Below are positions 34,210-43,150 of a DNA stretch of 55,041 nt, piece after piece. A program made the translations under genes and the position numbers. The notes below the pieces were generated by a model. The model had not been told where the DNA came from and searched no databases. It saw nothing but the letters and a program-made list of their open reading frames with translations. Numbering within the stretch: position 1 is the stretch's first letter; every line of letters begins with the position of its first letter. Source of the DNA: Myxococcales bacterium (GTDB taxonomy: Bacteria > Myxococcota_A > UBA9160 > UBA4427); contig JAAZXM010000023.1 of assembly GCA_014240165.1 (NCBI GenBank), forward strand, positions 1 through 55,041. The letters run 5' to 3'.

Positions 34210-35234
34210 GGCTTCGGTACAGCTGGGATCGGTCGAGAGGATCTCGGGCCAGCGACATGGTGAGGATCTCGGGCCCGCAGCGAATCGACGCCGACAACCC
34301 CGGAAGCCCCTTCACTGGCTTCAACTACGTCGATATCTTCCCCCCTGGAGACGAGAATCTCGACGGGGTTCCCGACAACTGCATTCTGCCGGGGACCTCG
34401 ACGGACAAAGAGGACACCTGGGACGGCATCACGGGCGATCTGAAAATCGATTTCAAGCCCGCCGACGACCACATGGTGTACGCCTCCATCTCCCATGGCT
34501 ACAAGCCGGGGTTCATCAATGGAAACGCACAAGGGCTCGGCTGCGCCCCACCGAATATCACGGCCTTGAACAACGCCGCAGAAGAAACGATCTGGGCCTA
34601 CGAAATCGGTTCGAAGAATCGTTTTCTCGACAACACGATCCAGGCGAACCTTACGGGTTTCGTCTACCAGTACGAAAACCTTCAGGTCGTATCGCGTTTC
34701 GACAGCTCGAGCTTCGTCCAGAATGCGCCGAAGGCCCAGGTGAGGGGTATCGAGTTTGAGGGGATCTGGCAGCCCATCGAGGACCTGAGCCTGAGCCTGG
34801 TGTACGGCTACCTCAACGCCCGCTATGTGAATTACATCGGGTACAACTTTGCTACCGGACAAATCGAAAACTTCTCCGGCAACCAGATGGTCCGGGCCCC
34901 CGAACACACGGCCACACTGGCCGCCGAGTACATTTGGTCGCTCGAAGGAAATGGTCGAATCATTCCGCGCATACAATATTTCGTCTCGGATTCGATTTAT
35001 TTCAACGCAGCCAACAGCCCAGACAGCCTGGAACCGGCCTACGGCACGCTTCAAATTCGCGCGCGCTGGGAATCCGACGATGATCGTCTTTTCATCGAAG
35101 GATTCATCGAAAACGTGACCGATGAAAACGTGCGCTCGACGCGCGCCGTGGGCAATGCCGTGTTGGGCAGACCCATCACCGTGGCCTACGAACCCCCGCG
35201 CACCTGGGGCGTCCGAATAGGAGCCAGTTATTAG
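34194..35234 (+). CDS. TonB-dependent receptor, 3' part of a frameshifted gene
   Basis: 346 residues that continue the barrel: LSIGLGLRYSWDRSR-type text is expected after the preceding FFEDK, and here the frame resumes as SIGLGLRYSWDRS. Typical strand pairs follow, such as DHMVYASISHGYKPGFINGN, NLTGFVYQYENLQVVSRF and FIEGFIENVTDENVRSTRAV. It ends GVRIGASY with the C-terminal aromatic residue needed for outer-membrane insertion. There is no promoter or ribosome site of its own at the apparent ATG at 34194, so it is part of the same gene as the upstream piece rather than an independent protein. Confidence 0.8.
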   Translation: MSIGLGLRYSWDRSRGSRASDMVRISGPQRIDADNPGSPFTGFNYVDIFPPGDENLDGVPDNCILPGTSTDKEDTWDGITGDLKIDFKPADDHMVYASISHGYKPGFINGNAQGLGCAPPNITALNNAAEETIWAYEIGSKNRFLDNTIQANLTGFVYQYENLQVVSRFDSSSFVQNAPKAQVRGIEFEGIWQPIEDLSLSLVYGYLNARYVNYIGYNFATGQIENFSGNQMVRAPEHTATLAAEYIWSLEGNGRIIPRIQYFVSDSIYFNAANSPDSLEPAYGTLQIRARWESDDDRLFIEGFIENVTDENVRSTRAVGNAVLGRPITVAYEPPRTWGVRIGASY

Positions 35235-35330
35235 CCCGAGGGCGAATTCGTCACCCTCGTAAAAACTCATCGAGGGCCTTCTGCTCAGACCCATGCATGA
35301 CCAGGAGCAAAAAGGCATAGGGAGGAAAAA

Positions 35331-35696
35331 ATGGACGCCGACAAGATCGTTCGTGACTTTTGCGCGGCTTGGGATCGCTCTGATCTCGAGGCCATCATGG
35401 ATGCCTTCGCAGAAGACGCGGTCTACCACAATATTCCCATGGCGCCGTGCAACGGGAAAGACGAGATCCGCCAATTCATCGGCGGATTGGTGGGGGGAAT
35501 GGCCTCTTCCATTGCGTTCGATATCCGCATCCAGGTAGTGGCTGGCTCGACGGTGATGAACGAGCGGGTCGATACCCTGGTCATGGGCGAACGTACGGTG
35601 GAATTGCCCGTCTGCGGCGTATTCGAATTGACACCTGAGGGCAAGATCCAGGCGTGGCGCGATTATTTTGACGCAGCCCAATTCGCCGGCGCCTAG
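35331..35696 (+). CDS. Limonene-1,2-epoxide hydrolase/SnoaL-like protein
   Basis: 121 residues with a strong GGGAGGA ribosome site before the ATG at 35331. The fold is NTF2/limonene-epoxide-hydrolase-like: IVRDFCAAWDRSDLEAIMDA, FAEDAVYHNIPMAPCNGKDE, then VMNERVDTLVMGERTVELPV, a central strand pair holding the D and R of the Asp-Arg-Asp set, and IQAWRDYFD near the end. It likely opens an epoxide by water addition or performs a related isomerisation. It follows the TonB receptor gene after 96 bp. Confidence 0.85.
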   Translation: MDADKIVRDFCAAWDRSDLEAIMDAFAEDAVYHNIPMAPCNGKDEIRQFIGGLVGGMASSIAFDIRIQVVAGSTVMNERVDTLVMGERTVELPVCGVFELTPEGKIQAWRDYFDAAQFAGA

Positions 35697-35763
35697 GGCC
35701 AGGGCATTGAGCGGGCTCAGAGAGCGCTCGAGCCAGGCCGCAGATGCGCCTCGCGCACGCCAA

Positions 35764-35782
35764 CGCTGCCCGCATTGCAGCG
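35764..35782. terminator. Hairpin between convergent genes
   Basis: CGCTGC at 35764-35769 pairs perfectly with GCAGCG at 35777-35782 across a 7-base loop, between the convergent epoxide-hydrolase-like and beta-keto acid cleavage enzyme genes. No T-tract is present, so its role as terminator is tentative. Confidence 0.25.
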
Positions 35783-35858
35783 CAAGCCTGGGCGGCCACG
35801 GCTAATTGAGTCGTTGTGCGTCTCGGCACCCCGACGTCGGAAAAGCATCCAGCTGGGT

Positions 35859-36761
35859 TCAGCCTCTGCCAGGAAGGCCCAGGATCTCCGCGGTCTGGGG
35901 CACGGTCGCAATGGGCCGGCCCACTTCGTCGGCCAACGCGCACGCCTGGTGGACGATTTCCTCGTTCGTGGGTTTTCGGTCGGGGTGGAAATGCTCTTCC
36001 AAACCGACATGCAGGTGGCCTCCTCGCTCGAGAGCCTGGCGGGCGACGGGGGTATCGAAGAGATCGCCGCCCCATACGGAGACCGACCAGGGAAGAGTCG
36101 TCCCTTCCAGCAGGTCAAGGTAGGCGGGCAGTGCATTTTCAGTGGGCCCAAGCCCGAAGCTCACGCCCGGCTCAGTCGCGAAGATCCCGTAATCTCCCCC
36201 GAAGTAGAGCTTGACCATGGCCCCGGGCGGAAGCCGGCCCGCGCGATGAAAGGCCAGCACGGTCCGCAGCCATCCGGGTTCATAGATGGCCAATGAAGGG
36301 CCCAACCCGAGGCGTTCGCATTGCTCGAAGGCAACGCGCGTATCCTCGTAGGTATTCGAGTAGACCAGCCCGACCGGCAAGCCATCGGGACCCGGAGCAC
36401 CCAAATTCGTTGAGCCGGGATCGCAGAGCCCAAGCCGCATGGGAATTTCTGACGCCAGGATCTCGATATGCGAAAGGCTCTCCGCCGCATCGGCCCCGAC
36501 TCCGAGGGTCGGGTACCAGAGCGTATCCGGCCTCTCCTCAAGGATCGGTCGCCAGGCGGCCAGGTAATGCTCCGCCGCCTCTTTACCCGTAAGCAGGATA
36601 TCGTCGGTATGCGCATGGATCAGGGTTGCCCCGGCATCGAGACAGCGCATCACGTCGGCGATGATTTCCTCGGGTTTGCGCGGCGTATTCGGATTGCGAT
36701 CCGGCTGCGTCTCGCCGTTGATCGCCGCCTCGATAATCAGCGGGATGTCCTGACGGGCCAT
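35859..36761 (-). CDS. Beta-keto acid cleavage enzyme (BKACE/DUF849)
   Basis: About 300 residues from the ATG at 36761, with GGAGGAGGAG directly upstream; the frame continues to 37091 inside the P450 gene and is not coding there. The TIM-barrel starts IIEAAINGETQPDRNPNTPR, and the zinc site H-x-H is in GATLIHAHTDD. Downstream are VKLYFGGDYGI, then WSVSVWGGD and the typical LHVGLEEHF segment, with VPQTAEILGL at the end. BKACEs cleave beta-keto acids with acetyl-CoA, giving an acyl-CoA plus acetoacetate. It is 92 bp downstream of the P450 gene on the same strand. Confidence 0.9.
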   Translation of the reverse strand: MARQDIPLIIEAAINGETQPDRNPNTPRKPEEIIADVMRCLDAGATLIHAHTDDILLTGKEAAEHYLAAWRPILEERPDTLWYPTLGVGADAAESLSHIEILASEIPMRLGLCDPGSTNLGAPGPDGLPVGLVYSNTYEDTRVAFEQCERLGLGPSLAIYEPGWLRTVLAFHRAGRLPPGAMVKLYFGGDYGIFATEPGVSFGLGPTENALPAYLDLLEGTTLPWSVSVWGGDLFDTPVARQALERGGHLHVGLEEHFHPDRKPTNEEIVHQACALADEVGRPIATVPQTAEILGLPGRG

Positions 36762-36853
36762 GGGCTCCTCCTCCGAACAATTCCTGGACCCGAAGTCTAC
36801 GCCAGGGGACCTGCCTTGAGGAGCCCGCGGATAGGCGTCGCCTGGTCTGCGAA

Positions 36854-38095
36854 TCAGGCCGGGGATACCAGGATGGGAAGCTTCTCGAGACGACGCACGA
36901 ATATGCTGCGCGCGTATACAGGCGGTGCATTCGAATCGAGTTCGAAGCGGCTGGTCGCGGCCAGGACTTCCTCGATCATTACGCGGGCCTCGAGCCGGGC
37001 CAATTGTTCCCCAATGCAGAAATGGGCTCCTCGACCGAAACTCAAGTGGTGCTTGGGGTGTTTGCGGTCCAATTGGAGCTCGTCTGGACACGAAAAAATC
37101 GCCGGGTCCCGGTTGGCCGCTGCCCAGAGCAACATCAGCCGATCGCCCGGATGGAGCGTATAGCCCCCGAGCTCACAATCTCGGCGAATCACCCGGTAAT
37201 GAAATTTGAAAGGCGGCTCCAGGCGAAGTGCCTCCTCCACGAAACGCGGGATCAAATCTCTTTGACTTCGAAGCCGTTGCGCCAGATCGGGGTCTTCAGC
37301 AAGCAGCCGCAAGGCGGAACCGATCAGGGAACTGGTGGATTCGCCTCCAGCGCCAAACATCACTATGGCGATTCCCGCCGCTTCGGATCGGGTCACCTGG
37401 CCCCCATCCACACCCCGGGCCAGAAGCTCGAGTAACGAACTTCCGGACGGTGCGACCTCTCTCTCCCTGGCAGCCTCGAGATGCTGCCCGAGGTACTCGG
37501 CCATCTCCACTGTGGCCAACGCCAGTTCGCGCAGGCCGTCGGGGTTGATATCTCCGGCAAGAATCTCGCCCCCCATCATGGCCCAGGCGCGATGGTGCTC
37601 GACATCGCCCTCGGGCAAGCCAAGAACATGGCCCACCGCCTTGGCCGGAACGAGTTCCGCAACGGGCACGAAGTCGCCACCCCCCGCGCCGAGCCAGGGA
37701 GCAAGGGCTTCCCGAGCCCATGCGCGTATTCTGGGCTCGAGAACCTCGATCCTGGCGCGAGAGAATCGCGGCTTGGCGAGCTTGCGATGAACCGAGTGCT
37801 CGGGTTCGTCCGCCGTAGCGATCACCTGGGTTCCATCGTTGGCAGGCAGATCGAATATCGAGGGTTCGCCGTGGGCGCCGCGCACCAGGACTCCAGTAAT
37901 ATGCGCGGAGAAATCCTCCTCCCGGTCGAGGACCTCCAGGATTCGTTCCCAACTGGCAACCATGTGAACGCCCGTCTCCCCCACGCGCGAAATCGGGTTT
38001 TCTGATCGCACGCGGGCGAGGAAGGGGTGCGGATCTTCGATCACAGCGGCATCCAGCAACTCGGCCGGGTCGTGCGAAGAATAGGGAGCGCGCAT
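36854..38095 (-). CDS. Cytochrome P450
   Basis: 413 residues. The haem-thiolate loop is FGRGAHFCIGEQLARLEA with C360 as the ligand. The oxygen-binding I-helix is MFGAGGESTSSLIGSALRLL, where the acid-alcohol pair is E-S-T, and the ExxR is EEALRLEPPF. It has no membrane anchor, so it is a soluble bacterial class I P450 needing a ferredoxin and reductase; neither is nearby. It would hydroxylate a hydrophobic substrate. It shares a strand and likely a transcript with the keto-acid cleavage enzyme. Confidence 0.95.
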   Translation of the reverse strand: MRAPYSSHDPAELLDAAVIEDPHPFLARVRSENPISRVGETGVHMVASWERILEVLDREEDFSAHITGVLVRGAHGEPSIFDLPANDGTQVIATADEPEHSVHRKLAKPRFSRARIEVLEPRIRAWAREALAPWLGAGGGDFVPVAELVPAKAVGHVLGLPEGDVEHHRAWAMMGGEILAGDINPDGLRELALATVEMAEYLGQHLEAAREREVAPSGSSLLELLARGVDGGQVTRSEAAGIAIVMFGAGGESTSSLIGSALRLLAEDPDLAQRLRSQRDLIPRFVEEALRLEPPFKFHYRVIRRDCELGGYTLHPGDRLMLLWAAANRDPAIFSCPDELQLDRKHPKHHLSFGRGAHFCIGEQLARLEARVMIEEVLAATSRFELDSNAPPVYARSIFVRRLEKLPILVSPA

Positions 38096-38287
38096 GTCGG
38101 TTTTCCTCTCCCTTCTCGTCAGCCCCGTTTTCGGAAAGGGCTGTCCTCGCCATTATCGGCCTGGAAGCGCTTTTCTTCCAGGCCACATCCCCAGGAAAGC
38201 ATGCTGCTGGATTTCTGGAGAGCAAGGGGCCAGGGGCACGTCAACAACGTGTATGCGGCATACGCTTTCTTACGCCACACTCCCTCC

Positions 38288-39232
38288 ATGGATCTTGTTC
38301 CCACCATCGATATCCAAAACCCTTCCTCCGCCGATCTCTCGGCAATGGACAACGCATGTGCGGACCACGGCTTCTTCCTACTGAAAGGTCACGGTCTCGA
38401 TGCCCTGATCGAGCGCACCTGGGAGGAGACTCGGCGCTTTTTCGCTGCCCCCGCGCCGGTTAAGGAGGGGATTCGCCGTTCCCAGGAGATGCCCCTTGGC
38501 TGGTATGACCGAGAATTGACCAAGCGCTACAGGGATTGCAAGGAAGTTTTCGACTACATGGACCCCGACGCAGAAGCGGGAGGCTTCCGCAATCGATGGC
38601 CCACTGAGTTGCCTGGTTTCCGAGAAGCCCAGAACGACTTCTTCAAGGCATTCGCTGAACTGGCAGAAAAAACTCTCGCCCTGGTTCATACCGCGTTGAG
38701 CGCGCCTCGGCAGGTAGTCCGATCCCATATTGGGTGCGCAATGACGAGCACGGTTCGATTGAACCATTACCCTGTGAAAGATCCGGTTCCCGTGGACGAG
38801 CGGGATTCACTTCCGCCCCTGGGCGAAACAGCCCTTGGCTACCACACGGATCCCGGCGTACTGACGCTCCTGCTTCAAGACGGAACGGGTGGGCTGCAAA
38901 CGCATTCTCGAGAAAGAGGCTGGATCGACGTTCCACCCATGGAAGGGACCGTCGTCGTCAATCTCGCGGATTCCCTCCAGGTCTGGACGAATGATCGCTA
39001 TCGAGCGGCGGTCCACCGAGTCGTCCCCATGAAGAAGAGTGGGCGATATAGCATCCCCTTCTTCTACAACCCCTCTCTCGAGACCGTTATAGAGCCCATC
39101 GCCGAACTCTGCGAAGAAGAACCGCGCTACCGCCCGTTTACATGGCGCGAGTTCATCCAGGCGCGCGTTGATGACAACTTCGCGGATCTCGGTGAAGAGG
39201 ATACCCAGGCAAGCCATTTTCGTATCGCTTAG
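38288..39232 (+). CDS. Isopenicillin-N-synthase-type 2OG/Fe(II) oxygenase
   Basis: About 314 residues from the ATG at 38288. N-terminal DIOX_N-like part: MDLVPTIDIQNPSSADLSAM then ACADHGFFLLKGHGLDALIE. The iron site is H186 and D188 (ALGYHTDPGVLTLL) and H243 (RAAVHRVVP), with R253-x-S255 (RYSIPFFYNPS) for 2-oxoglutarate. GGLQTHSRERGWIDVPP is the usual family segment between. It is a soluble oxygenase of unknown substrate, divergent from the P450 gene. The frame is open upstream from 38027 but without domain support. Confidence 0.93.
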   Translation: MDLVPTIDIQNPSSADLSAMDNACADHGFFLLKGHGLDALIERTWEETRRFFAAPAPVKEGIRRSQEMPLGWYDRELTKRYRDCKEVFDYMDPDAEAGGFRNRWPTELPGFREAQNDFFKAFAELAEKTLALVHTALSAPRQVVRSHIGCAMTSTVRLNHYPVKDPVPVDERDSLPPLGETALGYHTDPGVLTLLLQDGTGGLQTHSRERGWIDVPPMEGTVVVNLADSLQVWTNDRYRAAVHRVVPMKKSGRYSIPFFYNPSLETVIEPIAELCEEEPRYRPFTWREFIQARVDDNFADLGEEDTQASHFRIA

Positions 39233-39263
39233 CGACCGAGAAGCCCCCGCCTCGTCCTCAATA

Positions 39264-39279
39264 ACCCGTGCGGACGGGT
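39264..39279. terminator. Hairpin between convergent genes
   Basis: ACCCGT at 39264-39269 pairs with ACGGGT at 39274-39279 around a GCGG loop. It lies between the oxygenase gene and the histidine kinase gene, which converge here. There is no T-tract, so a bidirectional terminator is possible but unproven. Confidence 0.3.
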
Positions 39280-39283
39280 CAAG

Positions 39284-41299
39284 CTACGCCAGCCGGCCCT
39301 GGATGGCTTCCGCCAACTCCGCCTGATGAAAAGGTTTGCGGAGCAGAATAAAATTTTCCTGCGAAGAATCCAGGCCTTCGATTTCGGAAGCCAGATAGCC
39401 CGACATAAAGACGAATTTCAGATTTTCGTTGAGATCCAATGCCTCTCCAACAAGGGACGGACCGTTTTTCTCGCCAGGAAGAACGACATCCGAAAGGACC
39501 AGTTCCACGGCAGGCTCTCTCGAAAGAACTTCGATCGCGCTCGCATAGTCGAACGCTTCAAGCACTTCATAGTTCATGTCCTTGAGCATATTGGTCGTCA
39601 TCGCGCGCACGTCGGAATCGTCCTCGACTACCAGAATGACCTGCGCTTGGCCTTGGGCTGCAGCAGAAGATCGATCTTCTCCATCGGAAACAACAGCATT
39701 CAGGGACCTGGGGAGATAGAGACCCACGCATGTGCCTTTACCTTCTTCACTCTCGAGGCGGAGATGGCCACCGGATTGCTGGATGAAACCGAAAATCATG
39801 GCAAGGCCCAGACCACTTCCCTTGCCCACATCCTTCGTGGTAAAGAAGGGCTCAAGCGCCTTTGCCCGAATCTCTTCCGACATTCCGAACCCGGCATCTT
39901 CGACCTCTACGAGCACGAAATCCCCGTGCACTTTCTCAGCCGTCTCGAACTCTATCTCTCCGGCGAGGTGGGCGTTCGAGCAGCGGATCGTAATCGCCCC
40001 GCCCCTGGGCATCGCATCCCGAGCATTGATCGCGAGGTTCAGAAGGGCGTTCTCCAATTGATTCGCATCAGCAAGCGCGGGCCAAACACCTTCAGAACTG
40101 CTTGAGACAACTTCGAAGGTTTCCCCCAAGGCTCTTTCCAGGATTGCCCGAAGTCCGCGTACAAGCTGGTTGACATCAATGGGCTCGGGGCGAAGGGCCT
40201 GTTGGCGAGAAAAAGCCAGTAGGTGCTGAGTCAGATTCGACCCTCGCGCCGTCGCCCGTAGGATCGGGTCAGTGCACGAATAATCCGCTCCGGGCTTGCC
40301 GGCCAGCAATTCGGCGTTTCCCTGAATCACCGAAAGTAGATTGTTGAAGTCGTGAGCGATTCCGCCAGTCAACTGGCCAACCGCTTCCATTTTCTGTGCC
40401 TGCCTCAACCTGGCTTCCGCCATCCTGACTTCGGTGATGTCCTCCACCGTAACCAGAACCCGAGACCAGTCCTCCCGATGTTTGGGGGGTAGCGAAAAAC
40501 GAATGCGGGTCTTGATGGGCAAATAGTCGCAGGTGAGCTCATCAGATTCGTATTGAAAAGTCGTCGCCCCGTGGTAGAACGCGACGATCGTGTCACGATA
40601 GCCGATGAGTTCATCTTCCCCGGCAACGTCCTCCACCATCGTGGCAATGAGCTCTTCCTTGTCTTTGGCTCGGTAAAGACGAATTGCCGCTTCGGAAACC
40701 CCGAAACGATCTGCCGCGTCGTAGAGCCTCCCCATTTCATCCGGATGATCGATCAGGTACTTCCGAAGGTCCGAGCAGCCTCCTGCCACAATCTCATCCA
40801 AGATGACTTTCACCTTTGACCAGCCTTCTTCGAGAATCGGGAGCGGTAGTTCCTCGAAGAGTTCACGGTAATGCCGCTCTGATGACTCGTCCGGTTGGTT
40901 ACTGCCCTGGACCTTGCTGTGCCGGTCTCTCCCCTGCTCGGCAGCTATGCCCGGGGCGCCCAGCGCTGACTCCTGAGGGAGACCTTTTTCCGCGGCTGCG
41001 AGCGACCGACGCCTGCGTTCTTGGAAGGCCAGAAAAATCGCCGCAACAACGACCAATATGAAGACTGCGGCAATCCACTGAACCTTTTGCCTTGTCTCTT
41101 CGAGCTGACTCGCAAGTTCGGCGCCCCACCGCGGCAAATTTTGTGAAATGCTCTTCGCCTCGTCGTCCGCCGATGCAAGAAACTCTCCGGCCGCTTGCGC
41201 GAGGGTTGCGAGTTCGGCACCAACCAGCACCGATCCCACCAAGGCCGCAGTCGCAACGCAACCGAGCAGTCCAATTATCGCGAGTTCGACACGCTCCAT
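39284..41299 (-). CDS. Hybrid sensor histidine kinase
   Basis: 671 residues. Two N-terminal helices (about 7-29 and 75-92) flank a short periplasmic section. A PAS-like domain (about 150-290) is followed by HisKA with H316 in LTGGIAHDFNNLL, a HATPase_c domain with NALLNLAINARDAMP (N box), EDAGFGM (G1) and KGSGLGLAMIFG (G2), and a C-terminal receiver with D604 (LSDVVLPG) and K655 (LLRKPF). It lacks an output domain and no response regulator gene is adjacent, so its partner is elsewhere. What it senses is unknown. It faces the 2OG oxygenase gene tail-to-tail. Confidence 0.93.
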   Translation of the reverse strand: MERVELAIIGLLGCVATAALVGSVLVGAELATLAQAAGEFLASADDEAKSISQNLPRWGAELASQLEETRQKVQWIAAVFILVVVAAIFLAFQERRRRSLAAAEKGLPQESALGAPGIAAEQGRDRHSKVQGSNQPDESSERHYRELFEELPLPILEEGWSKVKVILDEIVAGGCSDLRKYLIDHPDEMGRLYDAADRFGVSEAAIRLYRAKDKEELIATMVEDVAGEDELIGYRDTIVAFYHGATTFQYESDELTCDYLPIKTRIRFSLPPKHREDWSRVLVTVEDITEVRMAEARLRQAQKMEAVGQLTGGIAHDFNNLLSVIQGNAELLAGKPGADYSCTDPILRATARGSNLTQHLLAFSRQQALRPEPIDVNQLVRGLRAILERALGETFEVVSSSSEGVWPALADANQLENALLNLAINARDAMPRGGAITIRCSNAHLAGEIEFETAEKVHGDFVLVEVEDAGFGMSEEIRAKALEPFFTTKDVGKGSGLGLAMIFGFIQQSGGHLRLESEEGKGTCVGLYLPRSLNAVVSDGEDRSSAAAQGQAQVILVVEDDSDVRAMTTNMLKDMNYEVLEAFDYASAIEVLSREPAVELVLSDVVLPGEKNGPSLVGEALDLNENLKFVFMSGYLASEIEGLDSSQENFILLRKPFHQAELAEAIQGRLA

Positions 41300-41750
41300 A
41301 GATGATCAAGATCCTATCATCTCTAACACCTGTCGATTCCCCCAGGGCAAGCCCAGGCGCCTGCTACGAGCTCCTCATGGCGGCACCGAGCGGCCGGCCA
41401 CCCCGAAACCCACTTCCCATCCACGATTCTGTACGAAGCCGAGCGGACAACACGCGATGGCCCTTCCTCGAAGTGCCCGCTATCTGCCAATGGTATGCAG
41501 TGAGAAAAGAAAATTACAGCAGGGCCATAGCTGACCTCAGCGAAGCAACAAAGGCCCCTAACTGCTCAGGCAACCCGTCTAGCGAGCTTTTGTGATTGGC
41601 AAAGGCCGGGGGCGGCTCATGCCAATCGCCTGATCTTCACAATAATTTAATCACAAGGTGGCAATACTTCTTTGTTGGATGCAAAGGGACTGCAAGGCCT
41701 TCGCACTGCCCTATCAGGTTATGGGCGCGGAGTTAAGGGAAGAGGGAAGG
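41300..41750. other. Intergenic region before the PEP-CTERM protein
   Basis: About 450 bp of lower coding density between the divergent histidine kinase gene and the PEP-CTERM gene; short open frames (for example 41302-41595) lack homology or a ribosome site. It should contain both promoters. I found no clear structural element. Confidence 0.4.
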
Positions 41751-42779
41751 ATGTTCTGGATGCGCTGCTCGTTGGCGTGCGTTTTGCCTGGGAAGGTTTC
41801 TTTCGCGCCAGGCTCGACCACGGCCCAATCACTATTGTTTTGCACACTGCTGGTCAGCATGCTCGTCGCCCCCACTGCTCTCTCGAGCGATATCGAGTGG
41901 GTGACGGTGGGAAATCCTGGGAACGCGTGCGATTTCCAGCCCCAGGGCTGCTTCGGATCCGTCGACTCTGTGTACCGGGTCGGCAAATACGAAGTAACCA
42001 ATGCGCAGTACGCGAATTTCTTGAATGCCGTGGCAAAAACGGACCCCCACGACCTCTACAAGGGGAACCAGGGCAGCGGCAAGGGTGGCATCAGCCAGAA
42101 CGGAGACGAGGGAAACTATACTTACGCTCCCATAGCTGGCCGGGAAAACATGCCGGTCACCTATATCGAGTTCTACGACACCCTACGGTTCGCCAACTGG
42201 CTGCACAACGGCTCACTCACAGGCGCGCAGGGAAGCGCGTCGACAGAAGACGGGGCATATACCATTACGGCTCTCGGGATGTCCCTGAACAATATTTCCC
42301 GGAACGAAGGAGCCCAATTTTTCCTGACGAGCGAAGACGAATGGTATAAGGCAGCGTATTACGACGTGGTATCGGAATCCTTCTACGACTACGCTGCGCA
42401 GAGCAACGCTACGATCAACTGTTCCGCGCCAGGGGCGGGCGGAAACAAAGCGAATTGTTCGGGCGTCGTTGGGGACCTGACAGCCGTAGGCGCCTATATG
42501 AGTTCCATGAGTCCCACAGGAACATTTGACCAGAGTGGCAATGCCCAGGAATGGAACGAGTCGGTCATCGGAGGTGCCGGCCGAGGGCTTCGATCGGGCT
42601 CATTTGGTGCCGGGCACCCGTTCTCTCTTTCCGCCTCGAGCCGAAGCTCGGGAAACGCCGCATTCCCAGGCCAGGAATTCGTCGGTTTTCGTGTTGCGAG
42701 CGTGATTCCGGAACCGTCCACCGCGTTGCTCGTGGGCACGGGGCTGCTTGGGTTGGCAGCCGCGCGGCGCCGGAGATAG
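41751..42779 (+). CDS. PEP-CTERM protein with formylglycine-generating-enzyme-like domain
   Basis: About 342 residues from an ATG at 41751 preceded by a purine-rich AAGGGAAGAGGGAAGG; the frame is open to 41658, so an upstream start is possible. After a signal segment (SLLFCTLLVSMLVAPTALSS) the body matches the FGE/sulfatase-modifying-factor fold: VYRVGKYEVTNAQYANFLNA, then FADTLRF-like FYDTLRFANWLHNGS, FFLTSEDEWYKAAYYD and GNAQEWNESVIGGAGRGLRS near the C-terminus. It ends VIPEPSTALLVGTGLLGLAA and RRRR, a PEP-CTERM sorting signal recognised by an exosortase. Catalytic function is unproven; it may be a structural sugar- or surface-binding protein. Confidence 0.85.
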   Translation: MFWMRCSLACVLPGKVSFAPGSTTAQSLLFCTLLVSMLVAPTALSSDIEWVTVGNPGNACDFQPQGCFGSVDSVYRVGKYEVTNAQYANFLNAVAKTDPHDLYKGNQGSGKGGISQNGDEGNYTYAPIAGRENMPVTYIEFYDTLRFANWLHNGSLTGAQGSASTEDGAYTITALGMSLNNISRNEGAQFFLTSEDEWYKAAYYDVVSESFYDYAAQSNATINCSAPGAGGNKANCSGVVGDLTAVGAYMSSMSPTGTFDQSGNAQEWNESVIGGAGRGLRSGSFGAGHPFSLSASSRSSGNAAFPGQEFVGFRVASVIPEPSTALLVGTGLLGLAAARRRR

Positions 42780-42822
42780 CGCGATTCTCTTTTGGCCTTT
42801 CTCGGCCGATTCGCGTGCAGCG

Positions 42823-43140
42823 CTAGCCTTTCGCGCGCTTCCTCCCGACCGGGTTTCGGCTCGCATTCTTCCGAAATGACCGCGTATCGGATGAGCGCTG
42901 AGCCGGGTAAAAACCACTGCGCCTTGGATGGCTCACTTTCGTCCTCGTCCAAGTCAGCTGACGGGTAGGAATCGGGGTCGGCACAGCCCACGATTTCTCA
43001 TCCATATTCTGACTCGAATCAGAGACTTCCTGCCTGAAGTCTCCGAACCCCTTGGCCCTATCCTGACTTGATACAAGCCTGCGAAGAACCAGGGAGATCA
43101 AGACCAGAGTAAGCAGTGATACCCAAAAAAAAAGTTTCAT
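42823..43140 (-). CDS. Possible small membrane-anchored protein
   Basis: A 105-residue frame starting with a hydrophobic segment, MKLFFWVSLLTLVLISLVLR, then a basic, low-complexity tail. No ribosome site precedes the ATG, and it lies just beyond the hairpins that probably terminate the neighbouring reverse gene. Codon use is less GC-rich at third positions than in neighbours. It may be real or only a chance open frame. Confidence 0.2.
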   Translation of the reverse strand: MKLFFWVSLLTLVLISLVLRRLVSSQDRAKGFGDFRQEVSDSSQNMDEKSWAVPTPIPTRQLTWTRTKVSHPRRSGFYPAQRSSDTRSFRKNASRNPVGRKRAKG

Positions 43141-43150
43141 AATTTTTCAG

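Noticed and set aside
34206-35681. A 491-residue reverse open frame antisense to the TonB receptor and epoxide-hydrolase genes
   Set aside because: It runs opposite to well-supported genes on the other strand, has no family features and is an artefact of the high-GC coding strand.
41302-41595. A 97-residue forward frame in the intergenic region
   Set aside because: No ribosome site, signal, or family; composition looks non-coding.
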